A stretch of 29,377 nt of DNA, from assembly GCA_023429845.1 (NCBI GenBank), contig JAEZCY010000327.1, forward strand, positions 1 through 29,377. Direction: 5' to 3'. The position numbers and the translations under genes were made by a program. This document shows positions 5,707 through 13,494 of the stretch, one piece after another (position 1 is the first letter of the stretch; each line of letters opens with the position of its first letter). Source of the stretch: Acidobacteriota bacterium (lineage in GTDB: Bacteria; Acidobacteriota; Vicinamibacteria; Vicinamibacterales; Vicinamibacteraceae). The notes under the pieces are model-generated. The model was not told the DNA's origin. It made no database searches and saw nothing but the letters and a program-made list of their open reading frames with translations.

Positions 5707-8181
5707 ATGCCAGCACTCGGCACGTTCCTGCTTCTCGCGGCGTTCGTCGTGGCCGCATACGCCGCCATGGCGTCCATTGCGGGCGCGCGGCGCCAGTCGA
5801 CGCGGCTCACCGAGAGCGGCATCGGCGCCTTCTACCTGGTCACCGCGCTCATGGTGGTGGCGTCGGCGTTGATCATGTACGCCTTCGTCACCGACACCTA
5901 CGCGATCAAGTACGTCGACCGCTATTCGGACGCCGCTCAGCCGCTGCTCTTCAAGATCACGGCGTACTGGGGCGGACTCGATGGCTCGATCATGTTCTGG
6001 GTGCTCCTGCTGTCGGGGTTCGGTGCCATCGCGGTGCGCAACTCCCGCGAGTCGCACCGCGAACTGATTCCCTACGTCGTTGCCGTCATCGCCATGGTGG
6101 AGATGTTCTTCCTCTTCCTGATGGTGGTGCACAACAACCCGTTCGAGACGTACCTCGCCGATATCCCGCCAGACGGCCAGGGTCTCAACCCGTTGTTGCA
6201 GAACGCCTACATGGTCATCCACCCGCCGTCGCTGTACATCGGCTTCGTGGGCATGACGATTCCGTTCGCCTTCGGCATGGCTGCGCTGGCCACGGGCCAT
6301 GTGGACGACTCGTGGCTCCGCGCCGTACGCCGCTGGACGATGGTGAGCTGGCTGTTCCTGTCGCTCGGCCTGACGCTGGGGATGATCTGGGCCTACGAGG
6401 AACTCGGTTGGGGAGGCTATTGGGCGTGGGACCCCGTCGAGAACGCGGGGCTCCTGCCCTGGTTCACCGCAACGGCGTTCCTCCATTCGGGCATGGTGCA
6501 GGAGCGTCGGGGCATGCTGCGCGTCTGGAACATGACGCTGGTGATCACGACGTTCTTCCTGACCATCTTCGGCACGTTCATGACGCGCTCCGGAGTCGTG
6601 CAATCGGTGCACGCCTTTGGCGAGGACCGCGAGCTCGCCTGGATGTTCACGGTGTTCATGGCCGTGCTGTTGGTCGTGAGCTTCGGGATGCTGATGTGGC
6701 GGTTGCCGCTCCTGCGCGCCCGTCACCAGCTCGACTCGTGGGTGTCTCGCGAGGCCGCCTTCATCGCCAACAACTGGATTCTGCTGTTCTCGGCGGTCTT
6801 CGTCCTGTTCGCGACGATGTTTCCGACGCTGAGCGAGGCGGTGATGGGCGAGCGGCTCACGGTGGGCCCGCCGTTCTTCAACAAATGGATGCTGCCCATC
6901 GGGCTCGCGTTGCTCGCGTTGACCGGGATCGGCCCGCTCCTCGCGTGGCGCAAGTCCACGGTGGAGAACCTCCGTCACCAGTTCCTCTGGCCCGTCGTCG
7001 CGGCGCTCGTCGTCGGGGTTGGTGTGGTGCTCGGTGGGGTGCGGGTGTGGTCATCGGGCATCTGCTTCGCGCTGTCCGCCTTCGTAGCGGGTACGCTGAC
7101 GCAAGAGTTCATCCGGGGCGCGCGCGTGCGCCAGCAGTATTCGGGCTCGGACCTGCTCACGTCCGCCATCGGCCTGGTGGCCCGCAACCAGCGGCGATAC
7201 GGCGGCTACATCGTCCACCTCGGCATCGTGCTGATGGCGCTGGGGTTCGCGGGTGAGGGGTTCAAGCAGGAGGAGCAGCTGCTGCTCAAGCCCGGGCAGT
7301 CGGTCACGGTGAACGGCTTCACCGTGCAGCACGACGGGCTGCGGCTGACGCAGGACGCGCAGAAGCAGATGGTGACCGCGCGCATGACGGCCTCGCGTGA
7401 TGGCAAGGACCTCGGGGCGGTGGAGCCCGCCAAGTGGTTCTATACCAAGCGGCCCGACGAGCCGACCACCGAGGTGGCCATCCAGCGGTCGTTCTTCTAC
7501 GACCTCTACGTCGTGCTCGCCGGCTTCGACGTCGAGGAGCAGTCGGCCACGTTCCACGTCGTCGTGAATCCGTTGGTCAACTGGATCTGGGCCGGCTTCG
7601 GACTCCTTGCCATCGGCACCATCCTGGCGCTCCTGCCGGAGCGGGCGTTCGCGGCGGCGGGGGTAAAGCTGCCGGCCGGCGTCACCTCCGGTGCGACCAC
7701 GTCCACCACGGCGCTCCTGCTGGTGATGTTCGTGCTGGCCCCGGGGCTCGTGCACGCGCAGGACACCGGCACCATCGTGCCGCGTACGGCGCTCGAGCGC
7801 GAACTCGAGAACGAGATTCTCTGCACCTGCGGGTGTCGGCTGCCCGCCGGCACGTGCGGCATGTTCAATTGCCAGGGCAAGGAGGCCCAGCTCGGGCGAT
7901 TGAAACAGCTGATCGCCGACGGGCACGACCGCGAGACGATCCTGGCGACCTTCGTCAAGGAGCATGGCGGCGCCGACATCCTGACGCAGCCGCCCAACAA
8001 GGGGTTCAATCGCCTCATCTGGGCGCTGCCAATCGGGCTCGGCATCTTCGGGGCCGCCGTGGCTGGCCTCGCGGTGATGAAGTGGTCGCGGAAGCCCGAC
8101 GCCGACGCCGCCCCGCAGCTAGCGGTCCAGGGAGATCCGTACCAGGCAAAGCTGGACGAGGAACTGCGTGACCTCGACTGA
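5707..8181 (+). CDS. ccmF: Fused cytochrome c heme lyase CcmF with C-terminal CcmH domain
   Basis: The 824-residue protein joins two Ccm components. Residues about 1-650 are CcmF, a polytopic membrane heme lyase subunit, with the tryptophan-rich WGGYWAWDPVENAGLLPW at 235-252 and conserved NPF, HPP and MTRSGV segments. Residues about 665-687 form a hydrophobic stretch ending VHAQ that resembles a signal peptide. Residues about 690-824 are a CcmH-like domain: helical LERELENEIL, then cysteines at 706, 708, 710, 717 and 722, a helical bundle, and a C-terminal membrane segment near residues 770-790. Classical CcmH carries LRCxxC; the cysteine spacing here differs. The internal signal-like segment could be a cleavage site separating the two parts. 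No ccmG is visible nearby. Confidence 0.93.
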   Translation: MPALGTFLLLAAFVVAAYAAMASIAGARRQSTRLTESGIGAFYLVTALMVVASALIMYAFVTDTYAIKYVDRYSDAAQPLLFKITAYWGGLDGSIMFWVLLLSGFGAIAVRNSRESHRELIPYVVAVIAMVEMFFLFLMVVHNNPFETYLADIPPDGQGLNPLLQNAYMVIHPPSLYIGFVGMTIPFAFGMAALATGHVDDSWLRAVRRWTMVSWLFLSLGLTLGMIWAYEELGWGGYWAWDPVENAGLLPWFTATAFLHSGMVQERRGMLRVWNMTLVITTFFLTIFGTFMTRSGVVQSVHAFGEDRELAWMFTVFMAVLLVVSFGMLMWRLPLLRARHQLDSWVSREAAFIANNWILLFSAVFVLFATMFPTLSEAVMGERLTVGPPFFNKWMLPIGLALLALTGIGPLLAWRKSTVENLRHQFLWPVVAALVVGVGVVLGGVRVWSSGICFALSAFVAGTLTQEFIRGARVRQQYSGSDLLTSAIGLVARNQRRYGGYIVHLGIVLMALGFAGEGFKQEEQLLLKPGQSVTVNGFTVQHDGLRLTQDAQKQMVTARMTASRDGKDLGAVEPAKWFYTKRPDEPTTEVAIQRSFFYDLYVVLAGFDVEEQSATFHVVVNPLVNWIWAGFGLLAIGTILALLPERAFAAAGVKLPAGVTSGATTSTTALLLVMFVLAPGLVHAQDTGTIVPRTALERELENEILCTCGCRLPAGTCGMFNCQGKEAQLGRLKQLIADGHDRETILATFVKEHGGADILTQPPNKGFNRLIWALPIGLGIFGAAVAGLAVMKWSRKPDADAAPQLAVQGDPYQAKLDEELRDLD

Positions 8182-8716
8182 CGTCCGCGGCGGTCGCGTC
8201 CTGCAGTTCTTCATCGTGCTCGGATTGGTCGGCGCCACCGTTGCCGTGCTGCGCGAGCCCCGCTTCACACGTCCCGAGCACCTGGTGCTCCTCAGCCTCG
8301 GCATTCTCGGCGCCGCATTCGCGGCGGCCGCCATGCACCGTACGTTGCTGCCACTGGTGATGCCCGAGCGGGTCGTCGGCGACGCGCGCCGCTCGGCGCG
8401 CGAGATGCAGGCGCTCGAGCGCGAGAAGGCGCTCGTGCTCCGCAGCATCAAGGAACTCGAGTTCGACAAGGCGATGGGCAAGGTGGACGAGGCGGATTTC
8501 GAGGAGATGGCCGGCCGGTTGCGCCAGCGTGCCGTGGGGCTGATGCAGCGCATCGAGGCCGGGGAATCAGGGCTGCGTGACCGCATCACGCAGGATCTGG
8601 CGAGCTTGCGTGGCAGTCGATCGGCGAAAGGCGAGACGGCAAGACGGTGTACCTCGTGCGAGACGCTCAACGACGCCGACGCGCGCTTCTGCAAGTCGTG
8701 TGGAGGCGCGCTGTGA
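8168..8716 (+). CDS. CcmI-like membrane protein with C-terminal zinc ribbon
   Basis: This 182-residue protein starts at GTG and overlaps the ccmF-H stop by 14 nt. Two hydrophobic segments (about residues 11-27 and 39-60) precede a charged helical stretch. That stretch contains IKELEFDKAMGKVDEADFEEM (about 97-117), resembling the conserved segment of CcmI that follows its membrane anchors. The C-terminus is a zinc ribbon with cysteines at 161, 164, 175 and 178 (CTSC and CKSC). CcmI binds apocytochrome c and bridges CcmF and CcmH. A role as a shortened CcmI that lacks the TPR domain is inference from position and the short motif. Confidence 0.7.
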   Translation: MTSTDVRGGRVLQFFIVLGLVGATVAVLREPRFTRPEHLVLLSLGILGAAFAAAAMHRTLLPLVMPERVVGDARRSAREMQALEREKALVLRSIKELEFDKAMGKVDEADFEEMAGRLRQRAVGLMQRIEAGESGLRDRITQDLASLRGSRSAKGETARRCTSCETLNDADARFCKSCGGAL

Positions 8717-9966
8717 TGCGTGCGGTCGTCGCGATCACCGGGGCGCTCGCCGCGCTTCTCCTGCTGGCTGCTCCGGGCCGCGCCCAGCCGGACCTGCGCC
8801 AGATGAACGGCATCGTGCTCCCGAGCGCGGATCTTCCAGACGGCGCCATCTCGGTTCGCGTCGTCCGGCAGACCCTGGCCAACAACCTGCCGGGCATTCA
8901 GGTCACGCTCACGGGGCCCGGCGTGAGCCAGTCGGCCGCGACCGACGAATCCGGCCGCGCCATCTTCACTGGCGTGCCGGCCGGCACGACGATCGTCGCC
9001 GCCGTGACGGTGGATGGCGAGACCGTGCGGTCGCAGGCGTTCGAGGCGCCGGCCAGTGCCGGCGTACGACTGCTGCTCGCGACAGGCCTCGGGGCGGCCG
9101 ACGGGGCGGCGCCACCCACTGGCGCGAGCCCTGCTGCCCCTGCCGATCCCGCGACGCCTGTCGGGCCGGCAGCGCCTGGCACGCTCGTGCTCGGCAATCA
9201 GTGGCGGACGATCGTGGACTTCAACAACGAACGGCTCGAAGTCGTCCACATCTTCGAGTTCGTCAACGCAGCCAGTCACGCCGTGTCGGTGGAGGCACCG
9301 TTGACGATCACGATGCCCGACGGCGCGCTGCAGTTGACGCTGCTCGAGGGCTCCACGTCGCAGGCGCGTGTCTTCGAGCGCGAGCTGGTGGTGGCGGGAC
9401 CGTTCGCGCCTGGCCGCACGATGGCGCAGGTGGCGTACGCACTGCCGATCGCCGGCGCGCGGCGCGAGATCGCCCTGACGCTGCCCGTGGCCAGCATGGC
9501 GACGAACGTAATCGTGCGGCGCCTCGGTGACACGCACCTGGTGGAGCCGGTCCTGCCGCAGTCGCGTGAGGCACAGGCGGAAGGGCGCACGTACTTCACG
9601 GGCACGGGCCCCGGTCAGCCGGCAGGCTCGGCGATGCGGCTGGTGCTGGACGGCATCCCCCATCATCCGTTGTGGCCACGCTACACGGCGCTGACGGTCG
9701 CCGGCATCATCGTCGGCATAGGGCTGTGGATCATCTTCCTCGTCCCGGTGGACACCGCCACGCGGGTGCGCACACTCGAGGCGCAGCGAGTGGCGCTGCT
9801 GTCGCGACTACAGCAGCTGGAGCAGGGAAGTGCGTCATCGAGCGACGCGGCGCGTGCGGAACGCGAGCGCCTGTTCCGCGATCTCGAGGGTGTCTACGCG
9901 CTCATCGACGTCGAACGCATGCGCGGGGTGGGCGCCGCCCGAGAGGCAGAACGCCGCGCCTCGTGA
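8716..9966 (+). CDS. Unassigned periplasmic Ig-like protein with membrane anchor and coiled coil
   Basis: The 416-residue protein has a signal peptide (about residues 1-23, ending GRAQ). A carboxypeptidase-regulatory/Ig-like fold follows (about 25-125, with ATDESGRAIFTGVPAGT), then an Ala/Pro linker (about 130-160) and a second beta-rich domain (about 160-310). A membrane helix lies near 322-343, and the cytoplasmic tail is a predicted coiled coil containing RVRTLEAQRVALLSRLQQLE. The ATG at 8716 overlaps the preceding stop (TGATG), and the stop overlaps the following GTG, so it is translationally coupled inside the ccm run. I do not recognise the family. Its position between the CcmI-like gene and ccmA suggests a role in cytochrome c assembly. 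Confidence 0.75.
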   Translation: MRAVVAITGALAALLLLAAPGRAQPDLRQMNGIVLPSADLPDGAISVRVVRQTLANNLPGIQVTLTGPGVSQSAATDESGRAIFTGVPAGTTIVAAVTVDGETVRSQAFEAPASAGVRLLLATGLGAADGAAPPTGASPAAPADPATPVGPAAPGTLVLGNQWRTIVDFNNERLEVVHIFEFVNAASHAVSVEAPLTITMPDGALQLTLLEGSTSQARVFERELVVAGPFAPGRTMAQVAYALPIAGARREIALTLPVASMATNVIVRRLGDTHLVEPVLPQSREAQAEGRTYFTGTGPGQPAGSAMRLVLDGIPHHPLWPRYTALTVAGIIVGIGLWIIFLVPVDTATRVRTLEAQRVALLSRLQQLEQGSASSSDAARAERERLFRDLEGVYALIDVERMRGVGAAREAERRAS

Positions 9967-11471
9967 CGCCGCTGCTGGTCGTCTCCCGTGTGGCGCGGCA
10001 GTTCGGCCGGCGTCGTGTCCTGCGTGACATCTCGTTCGACGGCCACGCGGGCGAGGTGATCGGCCTGCTCGGCTCCAACGGGTCGGGCAAGACGACACTC
10101 CTCGGTGTCCTGTCCACCCTTGCCGAACCATCGCGCGGCGCCGTTCTCTATCCCGGCACCGCGCACCTCGACACGCCGCGCCGGGTCATCGGCGTCCTCG
10201 GTCACGAACCACAGCTCTACGGCGAACTGAGCGCTCGAGAGAACCTCGCACTGTTCGCGCGTCTGGCAGGCGTTCCCGACGTCGGTGAGGCGGTGACGCG
10301 CGCCCTCGAAGCGGCGCGTCTTGCCGACAGGGCGGACGAGGTCGTCGAGCGATTCTCGCGCGGCATGCGGCAGCGTCTCGCGTTCGAGCGCGTGCTGCTC
10401 GCGTCGCCCCGCATTCTCCTCCTCGACGAACCGTTCACCGGCCTGGACGACGAGAGCGCGCAGCGGATGGTGGCGCGTCTCGCGGCGTTGCGCGATCGAG
10501 GCGCGCTCGTCGTCCTGGCGACGCACGACCTGCTGCTTGCCGAGTCCCTCGTCGATCGCGCCTTCGTGCTGAACGGCGGCGTGTTGGTGCCGCTCGATCC
10601 ATCCGTGCCGTTGACCGAAACCTACCGCGCCATGGTCGCGCACACGTCGTCTCCCACGCCCGGCCGTCCCTCTCCGCTGATGGCCGCCGCCGCACGGCGT
10701 GCCTTCCCGGATCGTGGCGAGGGGCGCCTTGGCGATGCGGCTCGGCATGCCGATGCGCCACTGGCCGAGGTCATCAGGGCGGCATGGGTGCTGCTTGCCA
10801 AGGATGTGCGCATCGAGTGGCGTTCGCGTGAGGGACTGCTCACCACGGCGTGCTTCGCGCTCGCGTGCGTGCTGGTGTTCTCGTTCGGCCTCGTACGCGA
10901 CGGCCAGCCCGTAGCCGAAGCCGGCCCCGCGGTGCTGTGGGTGACGGTGGCGCTTGCCGGGACGCTGGCGATGGCCAGGAGTTTCGAGCGCGAACGCGCA
11001 GCTGGCACGCTGCTGGCGGTGCTTGCGTCCGCGGCGCCGCGCCCGTCGATCTACCTGGGGAAGTGGGCGGCACTGATGACGCTGCTGCTGGCCGTCGAAG
11101 TCATGCTGCTGCCGCTCGTGGCCCTGTTCTTCCAGATGCCGCTCCACCGCAACCCGCTCGTCGTCGTGGCGGTGCTCGTCGCCGGTACCGCCGGGTATGC
11201 CAGCATCGGGACGTTGTTTGCCGCGATGCTGGCCCGGACGCGCACGCGCGACGTGCTGCTGCCGCTGTTGCTGTACCCGATGAGCGTTCCGATCATCATC
11301 GGCGGCGTCCGCGGCACGTCGGCGGCTCTGGCCGACCCGTATGTCCCCGGCGTGGTCAGTCTGTGGCTGCCCCTCTTGATATGCTTTGATGCCGTGTTTG
11401 CGACGCTGGCCCTGTGGACGTTCGGCGCGCTGATGACCGAGGCTGCGCCTCGTGTGGCCAAGGAGGCTTGA
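9963..11471 (+). CDS. ccmA: Fused heme-handling ABC transporter CcmA-CcmB
   Basis: The 502-residue protein fuses the CcmA ATPase to the CcmB membrane subunit; in most genomes these are separate genes. Residues 1 to about 215 hold Walker A GSNGSGKT (37-44), the signature FSRGMRQRLAFERVL, Walker B LLLDEP (D155, E156) and the H-loop ATHD. After a low-complexity linker (about 216-265) comes CcmB, with LLAKDVRIEWRSREGL, MARSFERERAAGTL and six membrane segments. CcmAB with CcmC and CcmD loads heme onto CcmE and uses ATP to release holo-CcmE. GTG at 9963 overlaps the upstream TGA as GTGA. The reading frame is open through the junction. Confidence 0.94.
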   Translation: MTPLLVVSRVARQFGRRRVLRDISFDGHAGEVIGLLGSNGSGKTTLLGVLSTLAEPSRGAVLYPGTAHLDTPRRVIGVLGHEPQLYGELSARENLALFARLAGVPDVGEAVTRALEAARLADRADEVVERFSRGMRQRLAFERVLLASPRILLLDEPFTGLDDESAQRMVARLAALRDRGALVVLATHDLLLAESLVDRAFVLNGGVLVPLDPSVPLTETYRAMVAHTSSPTPGRPSPLMAAAARRAFPDRGEGRLGDAARHADAPLAEVIRAAWVLLAKDVRIEWRSREGLLTTACFALACVLVFSFGLVRDGQPVAEAGPAVLWVTVALAGTLAMARSFERERAAGTLLAVLASAAPRPSIYLGKWAALMTLLLAVEVMLLPLVALFFQMPLHRNPLVVVAVLVAGTAGYASIGTLFAAMLARTRTRDVLLPLLLYPMSVPIIIGGVRGTSAALADPYVPGVVSLWLPLLICFDAVFATLALWTFGALMTEAAPRVAKEA

Positions 11472-11473
11472 GG

Positions 11474-12133
11474 ATGCTCGCCCGCAGCGTGCCCATGCTG
11501 CTCGTAGTCGCGCTGGCGATGTTCGGCGTGGCGCCGTACTTCATCATGCAGGCGCCGCTCGAGTCGACGATGGGACTCGTGCAGAAGATCTTCTATTTCC
11601 ACGTGCCCGTGGCCTGGATGATGTTCCTGGCGACGTTCACCTGCGGCATCGCCAGCGTGGGGTACCTGGTGAAGGGCCGGGCGCGCAGCGATCGGGTGGC
11701 CGAGGCGGCGGCCGAGCTTGCGGTGCTGTTCGGGCTGATCGTGCTGGTCACCGGTCCGATCTGGGCGCGGAAGGCGTGGGGCATCTGGTGGCAGTGGGAT
11801 GCCCGCCTCACCTCCACGCTGGTGCTGTGGCTGTTGTTCTCGGCCTACCTGTTGCTGCGACGGTTCGGCGGCCCGGGAACGGAGAAGCTGGCGGCCGGCG
11901 TTGCCGTGTTCGGCATGGTCAACGTGCCGTTCATCTACTGGTCGGTCAACGTCTGGCGGACCATGCACCCCAAGACCACGGTCGTACCGACGCTCGGCGC
12001 GGAGATGCGCTTTCCGCTCTACTGGTGCGCGGTCGCGTTCCTGCTGCTCTACATGGCGCTGCTCCAGGTGCGGGTGCGGCTCGCCGAGCAGGAGGACGCC
12101 CTCGATCTCCTGCTTGCCGAGTCAGAAGGGTAA
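11474..12133 (+). CDS. ccmC: Heme-handling protein CcmC
   Basis: CcmC binds heme with CcmE on the periplasmic face and is needed for covalent heme attachment to CcmE. The 219-residue protein has six hydrophobic segments and the tryptophan-rich motif WGIWWQWDARLT (102-113). The two conserved histidines that flank the heme in the family correspond to H43 (FYFHVP) and H165 (TMHP). The ATG follows a good AAGGAGG ribosome site at 11460-11466 that lies within the end of ccmAB. The spacing is 2 nt, so the genes are coupled. Confidence 0.96.
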   Translation: MLARSVPMLLVVALAMFGVAPYFIMQAPLESTMGLVQKIFYFHVPVAWMMFLATFTCGIASVGYLVKGRARSDRVAEAAAELAVLFGLIVLVTGPIWARKAWGIWWQWDARLTSTLVLWLLFSAYLLLRRFGGPGTEKLAAGVAVFGMVNVPFIYWSVNVWRTMHPKTTVVPTLGAEMRFPLYWCAVAFLLLYMALLQVRVRLAEQEDALDLLLAESEG

Positions 12134-12136
12134 GAC

Positions 12137-12427
12137 ATGTCCAACGTGATGGCTTTGGTGCGCGCGGGAGTGGTGGCTGTCGCCGTGCTCGTGGCCGGCG
12201 GGGCGGGGGTGCAGGCGCAGGCCCCGGCGACGCAGGCGGCGCAGGAGGAGTACGTGCCGCTGTCGGAACTGCCCGAGTCGGAGCGGTTGCCGGCGGCGCC
12301 GTTCCTGACGGCGGCATACGCGATTGCCTGGCTGGCGATCGTGGTCTACGTGCTGATGCTGTGGCGGCGACTCGGGCGCGTCGAGCAGGACCTGCAGGCC
12401 GCGCGTCGCGCCGCAGAGCCCCGGTGA
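12137..12427 (+). CDS. ccmD: CcmD-family protein
   Basis: This 96-residue protein has a hydrophobic N-terminal segment ending VQAQ (probable signal peptide) and a middle containing VPLSELPESERLP. A membrane helix follows, then the positively charged WRRLGRVEQDLQAARR. The AYAIAWLAIVVYVLMLWRRL core matches the small CcmD family, which links CcmC, CcmE and CcmAB. Canonical CcmD is about 60-70 residues and has no signal peptide, so the N-terminal half is an extension. It begins 3 nt after the ccmC stop. Confidence 0.8.
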   Translation: MSNVMALVRAGVVAVAVLVAGGAGVQAQAPATQAAQEEYVPLSELPESERLPAAPFLTAAYAIAWLAIVVYVLMLWRRLGRVEQDLQAARRAAEPR

Positions 12428-12439
12428 GTCGCGCGTGAG

Positions 12440-12577
12440 ATGACCGCCGGGCATTTCATCTTCATCCCCGCGGTGCTGCTGGTGGGGATCGTCATCGGCT
12501 GGATCCTCGGCTCACGCGCCGCCATGGATGCGATGCGCGGACAGGCGAAGCGCGAAGCGGAGCGCCGCAACAGGTAG
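12440..12577 (+). CDS. Small single-span membrane protein at the end of the ccm run
   Basis: This 45-residue frame begins MTAGHFIFIPAVLLVGIVIG and continues WILGSRAAMDAM, then a strongly basic tail (KREAERRNR). One membrane helix spans about residues 5-24. It starts 12 nt after ccmD on the same strand, and its codon pattern (third-position G/C) looks coding. The TAG stop is supplied by the GTAG head of the repeat element that begins at 12574, so the original C-terminus may have been longer. No function is known. It may be an accessory Ccm subunit. Confidence 0.6.
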   Translation: MTAGHFIFIPAVLLVGIVIGWILGSRAAMDAMRGQAKREAERRNR

Positions 12578-12598
12578 GGACGCCTCGCCGAGGCGTCC
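12574..12598 (+). repeat. REP-like element 2 (GTAG plus hairpin)
   Basis: GTAG (12574-12577) directly abuts a perfect 9-bp hairpin with arms GGACGCCTC and GAGGCGTCC and a 3-nt loop. It faces element 3 head to head across a 92-bp interval, an arrangement like a bacterial interspersed mosaic element. Confidence 0.65.
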
Positions 12599-12654
12599 AT
12601 CTCCGCCCCTCGTCGAGGCGTCCATCTCCGCCCCTCGTCGAGGCGTCCGTCTCC
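12590..12654. repeat. 25-bp tandem repeat, 2.6 copies
   Basis: Units 12590-12614 and 12615-12639 are identical 25-mers starting GAGGCGTCCATCTCCGC. A third partial unit (12640-12654) differs by one base. The first unit begins in the right arm of REP-like element 2. The reverse complement of the core, GGAGATGGACGCCTC, differs by one base from sequences at 26197 and 29358. The segment from 12655 to 12690 holds nothing else I can identify. Confidence 0.85.
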
Positions 12655-12690
12655 CTGGCTCCTGCAGCCGCCGCGTCCCGAGCCGCACGT

Positions 12691-12713
12691 CAGCCGGCGC
12701 GGCCGGCTGCTAC
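12691..12713 (-). repeat. REP-like element 3 (GTAG plus hairpin)
   Basis: On the minus strand GTAG (12713-12710) directly abuts a perfect 8-bp hairpin with arms CAGCCGGC and GCCGGCTG and a 3-nt loop. The TAG within GTAG is the stop codon of the phosphoesterase gene on the same strand. Confidence 0.62.
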
Positions 12714-13453
12714 CGACCGTCCGCCAACCGGCTGGCGAGCAGTTCCGGCAGCCCGACGGCCCGGATGCGCTCCTGGGCGGCGGCGACGTCGTAGGTGATG
12801 CGGTTCAGCGTCACCGTATTGGCGAACAGATCGACGAGCGCGTACGCCGCGCGCGGATCGCCATCGCGGGGCTGTCCCACCGACCCCGGATTGACCAGCC
12901 AACGGTCCTCGAGACGAATCGAGAGGGTCGTGCGCGTCCAGGTGTCGCCGCTCTCGACGACCGGATGGCCCTCGCCGGAGCCATACGCGCCCTGCACGTG
13001 CGTGTGGCCGAAGAGGCAGAGGGGCCGCCGACCGAGCGAGGCGGCATCGCGGATGTCGTCGATCCAGACCAGGTAGGCATCCTCGTCGGCGGGAGATCCG
13101 TGCCAGACCTCCATCACGTCGTCCACGAGCAGCGGGCCGGCCGGGAGGTCGCGCAGGTAGGAGAGCTGCGCCTCGGACAACTGGCGCGTGGTCCACTCGG
13201 CCGCGTGGCGTGCGTGCGAGTTGAAGGCGTGGAGGTCCATGAGGCCGCACACCGCCTTGTCGTGATTGCCGCGCACGACAACGTGCGGCGTCAGCGAGCG
13301 CACGCGATCGATGACCGCCGCGGGCTCGGCGCCGTAGCCGACGAGGTCACCGAGCACGAGCACCCGATCGTAGGCCTCCGGCGCGCAATCGTGGAGGACT
13401 GCCGTGAGCGCGGGCAGGTTGCTGTGGATATCGCTGATGACCAGGTAACGCAC
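12710..13453 (-). CDS. Calcineurin-like metallophosphoesterase (YfcE/MJ0936-type)
   Basis: The 247-residue protein carries the full two-metal phosphoesterase signature: SDIHSN (7-12), GDLVGYG (35-41), RGNHD (61-65), and later WHG, FGHTHVQ and NPGSVGQPRDGD. The family hydrolyses phosphodiesters or phosphomonoesters with Mn or other divalent metals; the substrate is not predictable. The start is GTG at 13453. It is downstream of aroK by 41 nt on the same strand, with a TATTAG box in between, so it may have its own promoter. Its stop codon lies in a REP-like GTAG. Confidence 0.9.
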   Translation of the reverse strand: MRYLVISDIHSNLPALTAVLHDCAPEAYDRVLVLGDLVGYGAEPAAVIDRVRSLTPHVVVRGNHDKAVCGLMDLHAFNSHARHAAEWTTRQLSEAQLSYLRDLPAGPLLVDDVMEVWHGSPADEDAYLVWIDDIRDAASLGRRPLCLFGHTHVQGAYGSGEGHPVVESGDTWTRTTLSIRLEDRWLVNPGSVGQPRDGDPRAAYALVDLFANTVTLNRITYDVAAAQERIRAVGLPELLASRLADGR

Positions 13454-13494
13454 GCTGTGGCTCTAATAACGAACAGAAGCGGCGTCCTGAACGT

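Noticed and set aside
5266..6978. 570-residue minus-strand frame opposite ccmE-ccmF
   Set aside because: It is rich in H, E, R and Q in the manner of antisense frames of GC-rich genes, has no domain, and lies opposite clearly real ccm genes.
12590..12654. CRISPR-like array
   Set aside because: The 25-bp units are directly adjacent with no spacers, and no cas gene is present.
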